Assembly: GCA_031553235.1 (NCBI GenBank)
Contig: JAVBLS010000015.1
Location: 65,833 to 129,832 of the forward strand
Length of the DNA: 64,000 bases
Reading direction: 5' to 3'
From: Frigididesulfovibrio sp031553235
GTDB taxonomy: Bacteria > Desulfobacterota > Desulfovibrionia > Desulfovibrionales > Desulfovibrionaceae
The position numbers and the translations under genes are program-made. Positions 41,375-50,059 of the stretch are shown piece after piece. Within the stretch, counting starts at the first letter, position 1; every line of letters starts with the position of its first letter. Below the pieces are notes generated by a model. That model did no database searches. It was not told the DNA's origin and saw only the letters and a list, made by a program, of their open reading frames with translations.

Positions 41375-42484
41375 TCAGCTTGAGCCGCCGCCGGGATACG
41401 GCTCTTCGACCGCCGCCGTATTGGCCATATACAGAGTTGTGGTCGGGTAGGCAAAACCGATGCCTTCCTGTTCGAAGCGCTCCATGATGCCCAGGTTCAG
41501 AGCTTGCTGGGCATCGAGCAGTGCCGCCAGATCGGCCACCGGCATGGTGAAGGAAACTTCAAAGTTCAGGCTGGAGTCGGCAAAAGAGGTAAAGTGCACC
41601 CGGTTGATAAACATGCCGGGAATATACGCAGCCACCTCGCGCACCAGGCCCGGCACGGCTTTGACCTTGGCAATGGGCGTCTCGTAAAGGATGCCGAAAC
41701 CGAAGATTCTGGTCCTGTTCTTTATGGATTGATAGTTGGTCAGCGTCTGTCTGGTCAGCTCGCCGTTGGGCACAACAATCAATTCGCCGGAAATGGAGCG
41801 CACCCTGGTGGTCTTTACCCCGATACGTTCGATGCTGCCGGTGACCGAGCCGAAGGTTACAGTGTCGCCGATGCCGAAGGGGTGATCCATGAGGATCACC
41901 AGGTAGCTGAAAAAATCAGCGAGAATGGTCTGGCCCGCCAAGCCCACGGCCACGCCCATGATGCCGAGACCGGCTACAATGCTGGAAATCTGAAAGCCCA
42001 GGTTGTCCAACACAAAGGTCACTGCAATGGCCCAGACCACGGTGGAAATGATCGGCATGAGCGCTTTGGCCCCAGCGCCGTGTGTCTCGCGCCGCAGATA
42101 GGCGTCGAGCAGAAAGGCTATGAGTCGCGAGAAAAAACGGGCCGCGCCGAAACTGAACAAAAGCAAAAAGATGAAGCGGATCAGCCCGGTCAGGGCCTTG
42201 GAAAAAGTCAGGGAACTGATGGCCCAGGCAGGAGGGACAAGCATGAGCAGCCAGATCACCGAGCCCACAATGTGGGCCGCCAAGGCCCTATCGATGCGGC
42301 CGTATCGGCCGGCATGTTCGATCCAGGCGTGCATCTTGCGGGCGAGAAAGCCGCGAAAGGCCATGAGCAGCAATACTCCGGCCACGGCAATGGCCAAGGC
42401 GATTAGGTAGTCGGCCATGGAATTGCGGGCGATGTCCATAAACAGGTCATGCAGCAGATCCGAGCCGCCGGTACCGTTTTTCAT
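41375..42484 (-). CDS. MscS family small-conductance mechanosensitive channel
   Basis: 369 residues: about five hydrophobic helices (to residue 185) and then the MscS beta domain (DHPFGIGDTVTFGSVTGSIE, VRSISGELIVVPNGEL). Opens under membrane tension to release solutes; inner membrane. The extra N-terminal helices make it longer than E. coli MscS (286), closer to the YbdG/YnaI type. GGAGG lies five bases before the ATG. Single gene between two repeat-bearing intergenic regions. Confidence 0.9.
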   Translation of the reverse strand: MKNGTGGSDLLHDLFMDIARNSMADYLIALAIAVAGVLLLMAFRGFLARKMHAWIEHAGRYGRIDRALAAHIVGSVIWLLMLVPPAWAISSLTFSKALTGLIRFIFLLLFSFGAARFFSRLIAFLLDAYLRRETHGAGAKALMPIISTVVWAIAVTFVLDNLGFQISSIVAGLGIMGVAVGLAGQTILADFFSYLVILMDHPFGIGDTVTFGSVTGSIERIGVKTTRVRSISGELIVVPNGELTRQTLTNYQSIKNRTRIFGFGILYETPIAKVKAVPGLVREVAAYIPGMFINRVHFTSFADSSLNFEVSFTMPVADLAALLDAQQALNLGIMERFEQEGIGFAYPTTTLYMANTAAVEEPYPGGGSS

Positions 42485-42524
42485 ATCCGCCTCCGAAAGT
42501 ACAATGTTACCATGAGAAAAGCGG

Positions 42525-42558
42525 GCGTCCGCCAGAGCAGAGGAACATTTTCAATGTT
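42525..42558. repeat. fragment of the ~200-bp repeat
   Basis: GCGTCCGCCAGAGCAG followed by GAACATTTTCAATGTT matches the right end of copies A and B. It lies in the 132-base gap between the MscS and ArgO genes. Confidence 0.55.
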
Positions 42559-42616
42559 AATTTACCCCAGTGCCATCCGATATATCTTTCACAACTTATC
42601 GTAAAAAGGAATCGGC

Positions 42617-43237
42617 TTAGATATTTTCCCAGAAACGCACAGCCAATCCCCAGGCCACCCACCAGACCAGAGCCGTGACGCAGAGATTGAGCACCCTCCA
42701 GGAAACCGGTCGGCGGAAAAGTGGGGCCATGGCCCGGCCGGCCCCGGCCAGGGCGAAAAACCAGACGATCGAGGCCGTGCAGGCGCCCAGGGCAAAGGAC
42801 AACCGTGCCCGCTCGGCGAACTGCGCGCCTATGGCTCCAAGCAGGACCACGGTATCCAGGTAAACATGCGGGTTGAGCAACGAGACGGCCAGGGTGGCGG
42901 CCATGGCCCGGCCGAAACTGTGCGGCGCGGTTGCCTGCGCTTCCAGACATTGATCCCGGCAGGCGGCGCGCAGGGAGCCGGCCCCGAACCAGAGTAAAAA
43001 AAGCGTTCCGCCCAGGGCCGCTCCCTGCTGTAATAGATGGTTGGAAGCGATCACCGCCCCAAGCCCGCCCACGCCGACGGAGATCAAGGTCAGATCAATC
43101 AGGGCGCAAAGACCGGCCACGCTCCAATGGTGGTTCTTGCGGATGCTCTGGGACAAGACAAAGGCGTTCTGGGCGCCGATGGCCACGATCAGGCCGGCAC
43201 CCATGCCGAAACCCTGCAGGTAGGCGGCGGTGCTCAT
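42617..43237 (-). CDS. argO: LysE/ArgO family amino-acid exporter
   Basis: 206 residues, six membrane helices, N-terminal family motif GAGLIVAIGAQNAFVLSQ and internal LLNPHVYLDTVVLLG. ArgO/LysE export arginine, lysine or analogues and protect against excess basic amino acids, which fits a genome that handles ornithine. The ATG overlaps the ttcA stop codon as ATGA and has AGGAGG seven bases upstream, so the two are translated from one message. Confidence 0.88.
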   Translation of the reverse strand: MSTAAYLQGFGMGAGLIVAIGAQNAFVLSQSIRKNHHWSVAGLCALIDLTLISVGVGGLGAVIASNHLLQQGAALGGTLFLLWFGAGSLRAACRDQCLEAQATAPHSFGRAMAATLAVSLLNPHVYLDTVVLLGAIGAQFAERARLSFALGACTASIVWFFALAGAGRAMAPLFRRPVSWRVLNLCVTALVWWVAWGLAVRFWENI

Positions 43238-44058
43238 GTCTCATCCTCCTCGGCCGGCGGAACATCCACAAAGGTTTTGCCCGAAAGGGCGCGTTCAAGG
43301 CCCAGACGATACAGGCCGTTGATCATGTTCTTGCGCCTGCCCTTGTACGGCCGGCATAGAGCTTCGACTTCTTCCAGAATCTCGCTGCGCCGGGTCTTGC
43401 CGGCCGAAGGACAGGGGTTGCTCCAGACCGGCAGTTCCCACTGGGCCGCGACCTTCTTGATCAGCTTTTTCTCCACGCCCATGAGCGGGCGGATAACCGT
43501 GAGCCGTCCCTGGAAAAAAGGCTCGCACCAGGCCATGCCCTCGGCCCGGCCGGTTTGAAAAAGGTTGAGGAAAAAGGTCGAAACCTGATCTTCGGCATTA
43601 TGCCCGAAAGCCAGGTGGGTCAGTTCATACTGCCGGCACAACTCGAACAGGCGGGCCCGGCGCAGCATGGCGCAGTAAAAACAGGTCGAGCGCTTGCGGT
43701 TTTCCGGCGAATGCGCGCGCGGGCCGTGATCGGTCACCTCCACGTGGCCTTCCAAGCCTTCGCCCGCCAGCCAGGCAGGCAAGGGTGCATGGCTTTCGGG
43801 GTCAAAGCCGGGGTTCACGTGCAGCGGCACAATCTCAAAGGGAAAGGGCACGATGCGTCGGCGTATGGCCAGCACCTTGAGCAGCACGAAGCTGTCCACC
43901 CCGCCTGAAACGGCCACGCCCACACGGGCGCCCGGGCGAATCATCGAGGTCTGCTGCATCAGCTTGCCCACCAGGCGCACACAGCGTTCCTGGGCGTAAG
44001 TAAAGGAAAGTCGGCTCACAAAAGGACTCTTATATGTCGGGTTGTAATGGGCGGGCAT
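43234..44058 (-). CDS. ttcA: TtcA-like tRNA 2-thiocytidine biosynthesis protein
   Basis: Up to 274 residues. PP-loop ATPase motif AVSGGVDSFVLL, paired cysteines in STCFYCAMLRRAR, and FGHNAEDQVSTFFLN are typical of TtcA, an Fe-S enzyme that thiolates C32 of some tRNAs. The first in-frame ATG is at 44058, without a ribosome site. A GTG at 44019 with AAGAG seven bases upstream would start directly at the family N-terminus and may be the true start. Divergent from the dus gene; followed by argO with an ATGA overlap. Confidence 0.87.
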   Translation of the reverse strand: MPAHYNPTYKSPFVSRLSFTYAQERCVRLVGKLMQQTSMIRPGARVGVAVSGGVDSFVLLKVLAIRRRIVPFPFEIVPLHVNPGFDPESHAPLPAWLAGEGLEGHVEVTDHGPRAHSPENRKRSTCFYCAMLRRARLFELCRQYELTHLAFGHNAEDQVSTFFLNLFQTGRAEGMAWCEPFFQGRLTVIRPLMGVEKKLIKKVAAQWELPVWSNPCPSAGKTRRSEILEEVEALCRPYKGRRKNMINGLYRLGLERALSGKTFVDVPPAEEDET

Positions 44059-44100
44059 CTTAGCTTGCGGTTTTGCGAAGATCAAGGCATCTTGCCGGCC

Positions 44101-45177
44101 ATGCACGCCCCGCTTCCTCCCATCGGCCCGAACAGGCCCTGGCTCGCGCCCCTGGCCGGATTTTCCGACCTGCCCTTCCGTCTGCTCTGCCGTGAGCGCG
44201 GAGCCGCTGCCGCCTGCACCGAGATGGTCAGCGCCAAAGGGTTGGTCTACGACGCGCGCAACCCCGGCGCAGGCGACGGCAGCGAGGCGCTGCTGCACAC
44301 CGCGCCTGAAGACACCCCCCTGATCGTCCAGCTTTTCGGGGCCGAGCCGGAGTTTCTGGCCGAAGCGGGCCGGCTTTTGCGTGCTCGCGGCTTTGCCTAT
44401 TTTGATCTGAACATGGGCTGCTCCGTGCCCAAGGTGGTCAAGACCGGGGCCGGAGCGGCCATGATGCGCGACCCTGAACGCGCGGTCAAAGCGGCCGCCG
44501 CCCTGATCCGGGCCGTGGCCCCCTGCCCGGTTGGGATCAAACTGCGCCTGGGGCCCAACTCGGCAGAAGAAAATTTCCTTTCCCTGGGTAGGGCTCTGGA
44601 AGATGCCGGCGCGGCTTGGCTGACCCTGCACCCGCGCTGGGCCTCCCAAGGATTTGCAGGCGAAGCCCGGCATGAGGCATCGGCCCGGTTGGCACGGGCC
44701 GTGTCTGTGCCGCTGTTGATCAGCGGCGACCTGCTCAGCGCCGAAGGCGCCCTGGACCGCTTACAAGAAAGCGGAGCCGCCGGGCTGATGTTTGCCCGGG
44801 GAGCGTTGTCCGATCCGACAATCTTCGCCCGCTTTACCGCCCTGTACCAAGGCGAAACCCCTTGCGGGCAAACGCCGCAGGAACTGCGCGCGCTGATTTT
44901 TCGGCATCTGGAGCTGATCCGCCTGCACTCGCCGCACCGCCTGAACCGGCGTGGCCTGTCGCCGGATCTGCTGAAAATGCGCACGGTCATCCCCCGCTAC
45001 GTGCGTCGGTTGCCCGGCGCGCGCGAATTGCGCAAAGCCCTGTGTACCGTCGTGAACGCGGCCGGGGCCGAAGCCCTGCTGCAAGAGTTTTTCGGCCGGT
45101 CCCGGACCCGAACCGAGGAAACGAACACGAACGCGGACGCAGCCGAGCTTGTGCCGACTATCACCCGCGAACCTTGA
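44101..45177 (+). CDS. dus: tRNA-dihydrouridine synthase
   Basis: 358 residues, FMN-binding TIM barrel that reduces uridines in tRNA. Opening motif LAPLAGFSDLPFRLLCRERG, catalytic Cys in NMGCSVPKVVKTGAG, FMN-phosphate region GLMFARGAL. The C-terminus carries a low-complexity tail rich in Arg, Thr, Asn and Ala that is probably disordered. The start at 44101 is chosen by family alignment; an ATG at 44047 would overlap the divergent ttcA start. A divergent pair of tRNA-modification genes. Confidence 0.9.
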   Translation: MHAPLPPIGPNRPWLAPLAGFSDLPFRLLCRERGAAAACTEMVSAKGLVYDARNPGAGDGSEALLHTAPEDTPLIVQLFGAEPEFLAEAGRLLRARGFAYFDLNMGCSVPKVVKTGAGAAMMRDPERAVKAAAALIRAVAPCPVGIKLRLGPNSAEENFLSLGRALEDAGAAWLTLHPRWASQGFAGEARHEASARLARAVSVPLLISGDLLSAEGALDRLQESGAAGLMFARGALSDPTIFARFTALYQGETPCGQTPQELRALIFRHLELIRLHSPHRLNRRGLSPDLLKMRTVIPRYVRRLPGARELRKALCTVVNAAGAEALLQEFFGRSRTRTEETNTNADAAELVPTITREP

Positions 45178-45203
45178 CAGTTTGCCGGCGCGGAGCGTAA
45201 TAG
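45174..45203 (+). promoter_or_regulatory. sigma-70 promoter of the cytochrome c3 gene
   Basis: Perfect TTGACA at 45174-45179 (overlapping the dus stop codon), 18-base spacer, TAATAG at 45198-45203. Start near 45210, about 40 bases before the ATG. Confidence 0.68.
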
Positions 45204-45250
45204 ACCATGCAGTCACGACAACATACCTTAGTGAAGGAGGTAGATGCGCC

Positions 45251-45649
45251 ATGAGGAAGTTGTTCATCCTGGGTGTGTTCTGTATTCTGGCGGCCTTTGT
45301 GCTGCCGGCACTGGCCGCCCAACCCGAGGCCCCGGCCGACGGCCTCAAAATGGACAAGACCGGTAAAAAGGTTGTGGTTTTCAACCACAGCACGCACAAA
45401 GACATGAAGTGCGTTGAATGTCACCACCCGGTGGACGGCAAAGAAGACTATCGCCCCTGCGGTACCGCCGGCTGCCACGACGTGATGGGCCAAAAGGATA
45501 AATCCGAGCATTCCTACTACCAGGCCATGCACATGGTCAAAGGCAACAAGCATGCCAGCTGCGTCTCCTGCCACACGGAGAAGGCCGGCACGGACAAGGA
45601 AAAGAAGAAGGAACTGACCGGCTGCGCCAAGTCCAAGTGCCACCCGTAA
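45251..45649 (+). CDS. periplasmic tetraheme cytochrome c3 (type I)
   Basis: 132 residues with a signal peptide (to about LAA-23), leaving about 109 residues, the size of Desulfovibrio cytochrome c3. Four heme sites in the class pattern: C54-C57-H58 (CVECH), C70-C75-H76 (CX4CH), C104-C107-H108 (CVSCH), C125-C130-H131 (CX4CH), plus histidines for the sixth ligands (FNHSTHKD, CHHPV). It accepts electrons from periplasmic hydrogenases and passes them to membrane complexes. AAGGAGG lies ten bases upstream. The best taxonomic marker in the window. Confidence 0.96.
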   Translation: MRKLFILGVFCILAAFVLPALAAQPEAPADGLKMDKTGKKVVVFNHSTHKDMKCVECHHPVDGKEDYRPCGTAGCHDVMGQKDKSEHSYYQAMHMVKGNKHASCVSCHTEKAGTDKEKKKELTGCAKSKCHP

Positions 45650-45669
45650 ATTAGATTCCCGACGAGTCG

Positions 45670-45703
45670 GAGGCCGCCTCTTTGGGGCGGCCTCTTGCGT
45701 TTT
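45670..45703 (+). terminator. intrinsic terminator after cytochrome c3
   Basis: GAGGCCGCC/GGCGGCCTC 9-bp stem with a 7-nt loop, then TTGCGTTTT. Confidence 0.78.
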
Positions 45704-45842
45704 GAGCCGTAATATGATTCATTTATAAGCTGTTACATTACACCACCCGTTGGTACGCGCGCGCCGCCCCGCGTATTTCCGTCCTATTTCCGCGTCCGGC
45801 AAAACACGGCGCGGGCGCGGCACAACCAAGGCCGGGTCGCCC

Positions 45843-47636
45843 ATGAAGCAAGACGACGCGAAAAACTTTCCCGACGATGATGAAATCGTCGACCTGCTTG
45901 AGGTCGTGAAACCCGGCAAAAAAATACCGGCTGCGGCCGAAGAGGAAGATGCCGACTTCGGCGCCGACCTTGAAGCCATGCTCGACAATCTTTCGGCCAA
46001 GGACGGACGGCAGAAACCGGCGGAGGGCACCCTCTTCCCCGACCCGACACCCGTGAGCCACAGAGTGGACCCGGACGAAGAACTGGACATGCCGGATCTG
46101 GCCGACATGGAAAAATTGCTGAAAACTCTCGGTGTGTCCGGCGTAGGCAAGGACACCGCCCCAAGTACGCCGGCCCCGACCGCGGACGACGAAGACGCTG
46201 TGCCCCTAGGTGCCAAGTCCACTCCACAGGCAGTTCCGGCGGACCTCGATCCCTTTGATACAGCGCAGGCCACGGCCAAAGCCCCGGCAACGCCCGATCC
46301 CTTTGAAGCGGCCCAAGCCGCAGCCAAGGCCCCGATTGATCCCTCCGAAGCCGCCCAAGCCACAGCCAAAGACCCGGCCGTGCCCGTGGATCTTGAGGAT
46401 CTGCCCGGCCCGGCACCGACGCCGCAAGCCGTTCCGACGGACCTTGATCCCTTTGAGGCCGCGCAGGCCGCAGCCCCGCAGGCCCCGGTCGATCCTTTTG
46501 AAGCAGCGCAGGCCACAGCCAAAGCCCCGGCCGTTCCCGTGAATCTTGAGGATCTGCCCGGCCCGGCACCAAAGCCGCAAGCCACCCCGGTGGACTTCGA
46601 TCCCTTTGAAGCGGCCCAAACCGCCGCTGCCGGCCCGGTGGATCCTTTTGAGGCCGCGCAGGTTCCGGCCGCGACCGAATCCTTTGAAGCGGCTCAAACC
46701 GCCGCCCCTCTGAAACCTTCCACGCCCGTCGCCCCCGTGGAACCTGAGGAGGTCGTTCACCCCGCTCCCAGAGCCTCTGCGGAACCTGAGCCGGTCCAGC
46801 CTGTGCCCACCGCCCCTGCCGAACCCTTTGAGGCCGCGCCCGCCGCTCCCGTGGAGGCGGTCGAAGACAGGCCGGAAGCAATCGATGTGACCGAAGAAGC
46901 CGCGCCCGGTTCCGACGAAGAGGGCTACCTCAGCGAACTGGACACCTTGTTGGACGACATCCTGACCTCGGCTCCCGCTTCGGGCCCGGCGACGCCGGAT
47001 ACGCCCGCGCAGCCCGCTGAAAACAGCCTTGCCGTCACGGCCGAAGAATTGGAATCCCGCTTGGCCGGGTTGCGCGACGAAATGACGCAACACCCGCGGG
47101 CGGAACTTGATTCGCTGCAGGCGGGCCTGGCTGAAGTCAGACTGATCCAGGAAGAACTCGGCAAGCGTGCCCTTGCCCCGGACGCCGCGACAAACGCGAT
47201 CGACCCGATCGATCTGCAGGAGCTTGTGGATCGCATCGACGCCGTCAAGGCGGAGGTCGGTGGGGGCATCGGGCAACTGCTCCAGGCCATGGCCACGGCC
47301 GAGCAACGCATCCGGTCCGTTGCCGAGGAATCTGCCGCGGCAACGGAAGAAGCGACCGCCGCGCGTGCCGAGTTGGCCCCGGTAAAAGCCGAGTTGGAGA
47401 GCGCACGCGCCGAGTTGGCCCGGACAAAAGCCGAACTGGAGGCCATGCACTCCGACACGGCAAGCGTCCGGGCCGCGCCGGCACAAGCGCGGGCCGAACT
47501 GAAGGCCGTGCGGGCCGAGTTGGCGGAAGTAAAGAACGAATTGGCCGAGTTTACCCGGAACATGGACAAGGCGGCGGCGCGTGCAGCGGCCGAAGTCATC
47601 CGCGAAGAGCTTGCCGCTCTGCTGCGGGGAGAATAG
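45843..47636 (+). CDS. repeat-rich acidic Ala/Pro protein with C-terminal coiled coil
   Basis: 597 residues, not recognised as any named family. The N-terminus (1-110) is acidic and contains DDDEIVDLLEVVKPGKK. The middle (about 125-310) holds nine variants of DPFEAAQ spaced 12-38 residues apart, twice within a longer unit that includes VPV(D/N)LEDLPGPAP. An acidic helix EEGYLSELDTLLDDIL follows, and then a long Ala/Glu-rich coiled coil (about 400-580; ELAPVKAELESARAELAR). No signal peptide or membrane helix, so it is cytoplasmic. It may be a scaffold or polar organiser, but that is a guess. The start at 45843 has no strong ribosome site; an upstream in-frame ATG at 45750 has none either. Confidence 0.75.
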   Translation: MKQDDAKNFPDDDEIVDLLEVVKPGKKIPAAAEEEDADFGADLEAMLDNLSAKDGRQKPAEGTLFPDPTPVSHRVDPDEELDMPDLADMEKLLKTLGVSGVGKDTAPSTPAPTADDEDAVPLGAKSTPQAVPADLDPFDTAQATAKAPATPDPFEAAQAAAKAPIDPSEAAQATAKDPAVPVDLEDLPGPAPTPQAVPTDLDPFEAAQAAAPQAPVDPFEAAQATAKAPAVPVNLEDLPGPAPKPQATPVDFDPFEAAQTAAAGPVDPFEAAQVPAATESFEAAQTAAPLKPSTPVAPVEPEEVVHPAPRASAEPEPVQPVPTAPAEPFEAAPAAPVEAVEDRPEAIDVTEEAAPGSDEEGYLSELDTLLDDILTSAPASGPATPDTPAQPAENSLAVTAEELESRLAGLRDEMTQHPRAELDSLQAGLAEVRLIQEELGKRALAPDAATNAIDPIDLQELVDRIDAVKAEVGGGIGQLLQAMATAEQRIRSVAEESAAATEEATAARAELAPVKAELESARAELARTKAELEAMHSDTASVRAAPAQARAELKAVRAELAEVKNELAEFTRNMDKAAARAAAEVIREELAALLRGE

Positions 47637-47832
47637 GGCCGGCTTCTCGCCGTCATCGCCGAGCGCCACTCGACGCCGCGCGCGCTTGATGCTATGGTAA
47701 GAAAAAGAGGGAGGGGCGACGAGTTTCTTTCTCTTCCCGCCCGGTTGCAACCGTTGTGGCCTAAACCATTCCCCAGGGCGGGTTCGCAAGTCAGCGGCAG
47801 CCGCCGTAGCGATATACGCGGACAAAAGGTAC

Positions 47833-48012
47833 ATGGAAAAATTCGCCAAGGAAGCCCTACAGGTAACCAAGGAAATCGTGGTCAAATTCATTGAGACCAA
47901 CCGCGTTTCCCCCGCCACCTTTGATGAGGTGTTTCCGGCGGTGTACAAGACCGTTCTGGAAACCATCACCGCTCCGCCGCCGGACGCCGGCACGACCAAG
48001 CCGTCCAGATGA
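47833..48012 (+). CDS. 59-residue conserved-looking small protein coupled to ubiE
   Basis: Begins MEKFAKEALQVTKEIVVKF and ends in a Pro/Ala tail. It has an amphipathic helix, no cysteine and no signal peptide. Its TGA overlaps the ubiE ATG (ATGA at 48009-48012), which argues for a real, translationally coupled gene. AAAGG lies three bases before the ATG, a tight spacing. A 196-base gap without other genes precedes it. Function unknown. Confidence 0.65.
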   Translation: MEKFAKEALQVTKEIVVKFIETNRVSPATFDEVFPAVYKTVLETITAPPPDAGTTKPSR

Positions 48013-48746
48013 ACGCCACACGACATGCCCACGCCCTGCGCATCAACGCTCTGTTCGGGCGCATCGCCGGGGTCTACGACCTTCTCAACCGGGTTTTCAG
48101 CCTGGGCCTTGACGCGGTCTGGCGCAAACGCCTGGCCTGGGTGGCCGGGCCGCTGCCGGCGGGCTCGCGCGTGCTCGATCTGGCTGCCGGTACCTTAAAG
48201 GTTTCCGCCGAACTGCTCCGACAACATCCGGGCTGCTCGGTGCTCGCGGCCGATTTTTGCCGGCCCATGCTGCTGCGCGGTCTGGCCAATCCTGCCCTGC
48301 ACGGTTCACCGCGCCTGCGGACCGTTGCCGCAGACGCCCTCTCTCTGCCTCTGGCCGGGGAAAGCATACAGGCCGTCACTCTGGCCTTCGGCCTACGCAA
48401 CATGGAACCGCGCGCCGACGCCCTGAAAGAAATACTCCGGGTGCTCAAGCCAGGCGGCAAGCTGTGTGTGCTGGAATTTGCCGGCGCAGGCGAGCCCATC
48501 TTGTTCGGCCTGTATAATCTGTATCTGGCCAAAGTCCTGCCGCTGGTGGGCGGCCTGGTGTCGAAGGACAAGGGCGCCTATCGGCATCTGGCCGACAGTG
48601 TGGCCTCTTTTCCCGACGCCGCCGGCCTGTCCGCGGAACTGCTCGCCGCGGGCTTCGTGGACGTGCTCCATGAACGCATGAGCGCCGGTATCGTCAATCT
48701 GCATATCGCAACCAAACACGAATCTGAGCCGGGAGGCCCGGCATGA
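48009..48746 (+). CDS. ubiE: UbiE/MenG demethylmenaquinone methyltransferase
   Basis: 245 residues, class-I SAM methyltransferase. The family signatures LFGRIAGVYDLLNR and GLRNMEPRADALKEILRVLK are clear. Motif I is VLDLAAGTLKVS rather than the common LDLAxGTGD form. It would methylate demethylmenaquinone in the last step of menaquinone synthesis, and a polyprenyl diphosphate synthase for the side chain lies two genes downstream. Overlaps both neighbours by ATGA. Confidence 0.9.
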   Translation: MNATRHAHALRINALFGRIAGVYDLLNRVFSLGLDAVWRKRLAWVAGPLPAGSRVLDLAAGTLKVSAELLRQHPGCSVLAADFCRPMLLRGLANPALHGSPRLRTVAADALSLPLAGESIQAVTLAFGLRNMEPRADALKEILRVLKPGGKLCVLEFAGAGEPILFGLYNLYLAKVLPLVGGLVSKDKGAYRHLADSVASFPDAAGLSAELLAAGFVDVLHERMSAGIVNLHIATKHESEPGGPA

Positions 48747-50050
48747 TCTCTCTGCAAGAACTTCTGGACAAACGCTCTTCCGTGGCCGTGGTCGGCCTCG
48801 GCTACGTAGGGCTGCCCCTGGCTTGCGCCCTGGCCCGCCACTTTTCGGTCATCGGCTTCGATATCGGGCAACGCCGCGTGGCCGAGCTCCGCACCGGCCG
48901 CGACCGCACCGGCGAAGTGGACGAAGCCGCCCTGCAGCAACCCACTTTACGCTTGAGCCACGAGCCGGCCGAACTGGCCGAGGCTTCGGTGATCATTGTG
49001 GCCGTGCCCACGCCCATCGACGCCCGCCGCCTGCCCGATCTGAGTCCCCTGGAGTCGGCCGCGCGCACCGTGGGTGCACATCTGCGCCGAGGCGCGGTGG
49101 TGGCCTTTGAATCCACGGTCTACCCCGGCGTGACCGAGGAATGCTGCGTGCCTTTGCTGGAGCGGGCCTCGGGTCTGACCCTGAATCGCGATTTTTACGT
49201 TGGTTATTCGCCGGAGCGCATCAACCCTGGTGACAGGGTCCACACTGTGGACAAAATCGTCAAGGTCGTGTCCGGCTCCACCCCAGGGGCGCTGGAATTG
49301 CTGGCCGGCGTCTACGGCACGGTGGTCGCGGCCGGCATTCACAAAGCCCCGAGCATCAAGGTGGCCGAGGCGGCCAAGGTTATCGAGAATACCCAGCGCG
49401 ATCTGAACATCGCTCTGATGAACGAACTGGCCCTTATCTTCGAGCGCCTGGGCATCGACACCCTGGACGTGCTTGAAGCGGCCGGGACCAAATGGAATTT
49501 CCTGCCTTTCCGGCCGGGCCTGGTCGGCGGCCACTGCATCGGCGTGGACCCCTACTACCTGACCTTCAAGGCCCAGGAGCTCGGCTATCACCCCGAAGTC
49601 ATCCTGGCGGGCAGGCGCATCAACGACAACATGGGCATGTACACGGCCCAGAAGGTGATCAAACTTCTGGCCGCGGCCGGCAGACCGGTGCACGGGGCGC
49701 GGGTGGGCATCTTCGGCCTGACCTTCAAAGAAAACGTGCCGGACCTGCGCAACACCCGGGTGGTGGATATCCACAACGAACTGCTGCAATATTCGGCCCG
49801 ACCTCTGGTCCATGACCCCCTGGCCGACCCCGACGACGCCCGGCGGGAATACGGCCTGGAGCTCACCCCGCTGGATGGTATGCGCGATCTGGATGCGATC
49901 GTGATCGCCGTGGCCCACGATTTCTACAAGACCCTGCCCTTGGCGGATTTTGTCGGGCGTTTCCGGGGTCCGGCCGTTCTTCTGGATCTCAAAGGGCTTT
50001 GGACACCGGCCCAGGCCGAAGCCCTGAACATCACCTACCGGCGCCTTTAA
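48743..50050 (+). CDS. UDP-sugar 6-dehydrogenase, WbpA/TviB/WecC type
   Basis: 435 residues. N-terminal NAD-binding motif VGLGYVGLPLACALA, central AAKVIENTQRDLNIALMNEL, catalytic Cys in GGHCIGVDPYYL, and a C-terminal UDP-binding domain (FGLTFKENVPDLRNTR). It oxidises UDP-N-acetylhexosamine to the uronic acid used in surface polysaccharides. It overlaps ubiE by ATGA, so it shares the operon although its job is unrelated. Confidence 0.92.
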   Translation: MISLQELLDKRSSVAVVGLGYVGLPLACALARHFSVIGFDIGQRRVAELRTGRDRTGEVDEAALQQPTLRLSHEPAELAEASVIIVAVPTPIDARRLPDLSPLESAARTVGAHLRRGAVVAFESTVYPGVTEECCVPLLERASGLTLNRDFYVGYSPERINPGDRVHTVDKIVKVVSGSTPGALELLAGVYGTVVAAGIHKAPSIKVAEAAKVIENTQRDLNIALMNELALIFERLGIDTLDVLEAAGTKWNFLPFRPGLVGGHCIGVDPYYLTFKAQELGYHPEVILAGRRINDNMGMYTAQKVIKLLAAAGRPVHGARVGIFGLTFKENVPDLRNTRVVDIHNELLQYSARPLVHDPLADPDDARREYGLELTPLDGMRDLDAIVIAVAHDFYKTLPLADFVGRFRGPAVLLDLKGLWTPAQAEALNITYRRL

Positions 50051-50059
50051 GAGGATTTC

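Noticed and set aside
44059..44673. Extended TtcA reading through the dus gene
   Set aside because: The upstream part is the antisense of dus and has no family similarity.
46206..48032. 608-codon minus-strand frame opposite the DPFEAAQ protein, and repeats resembling a CRISPR array
   Set aside because: The frame mirrors the Ala/Pro repeats. The DNA repeats are coding, of variable spacing, and lack unique spacers.
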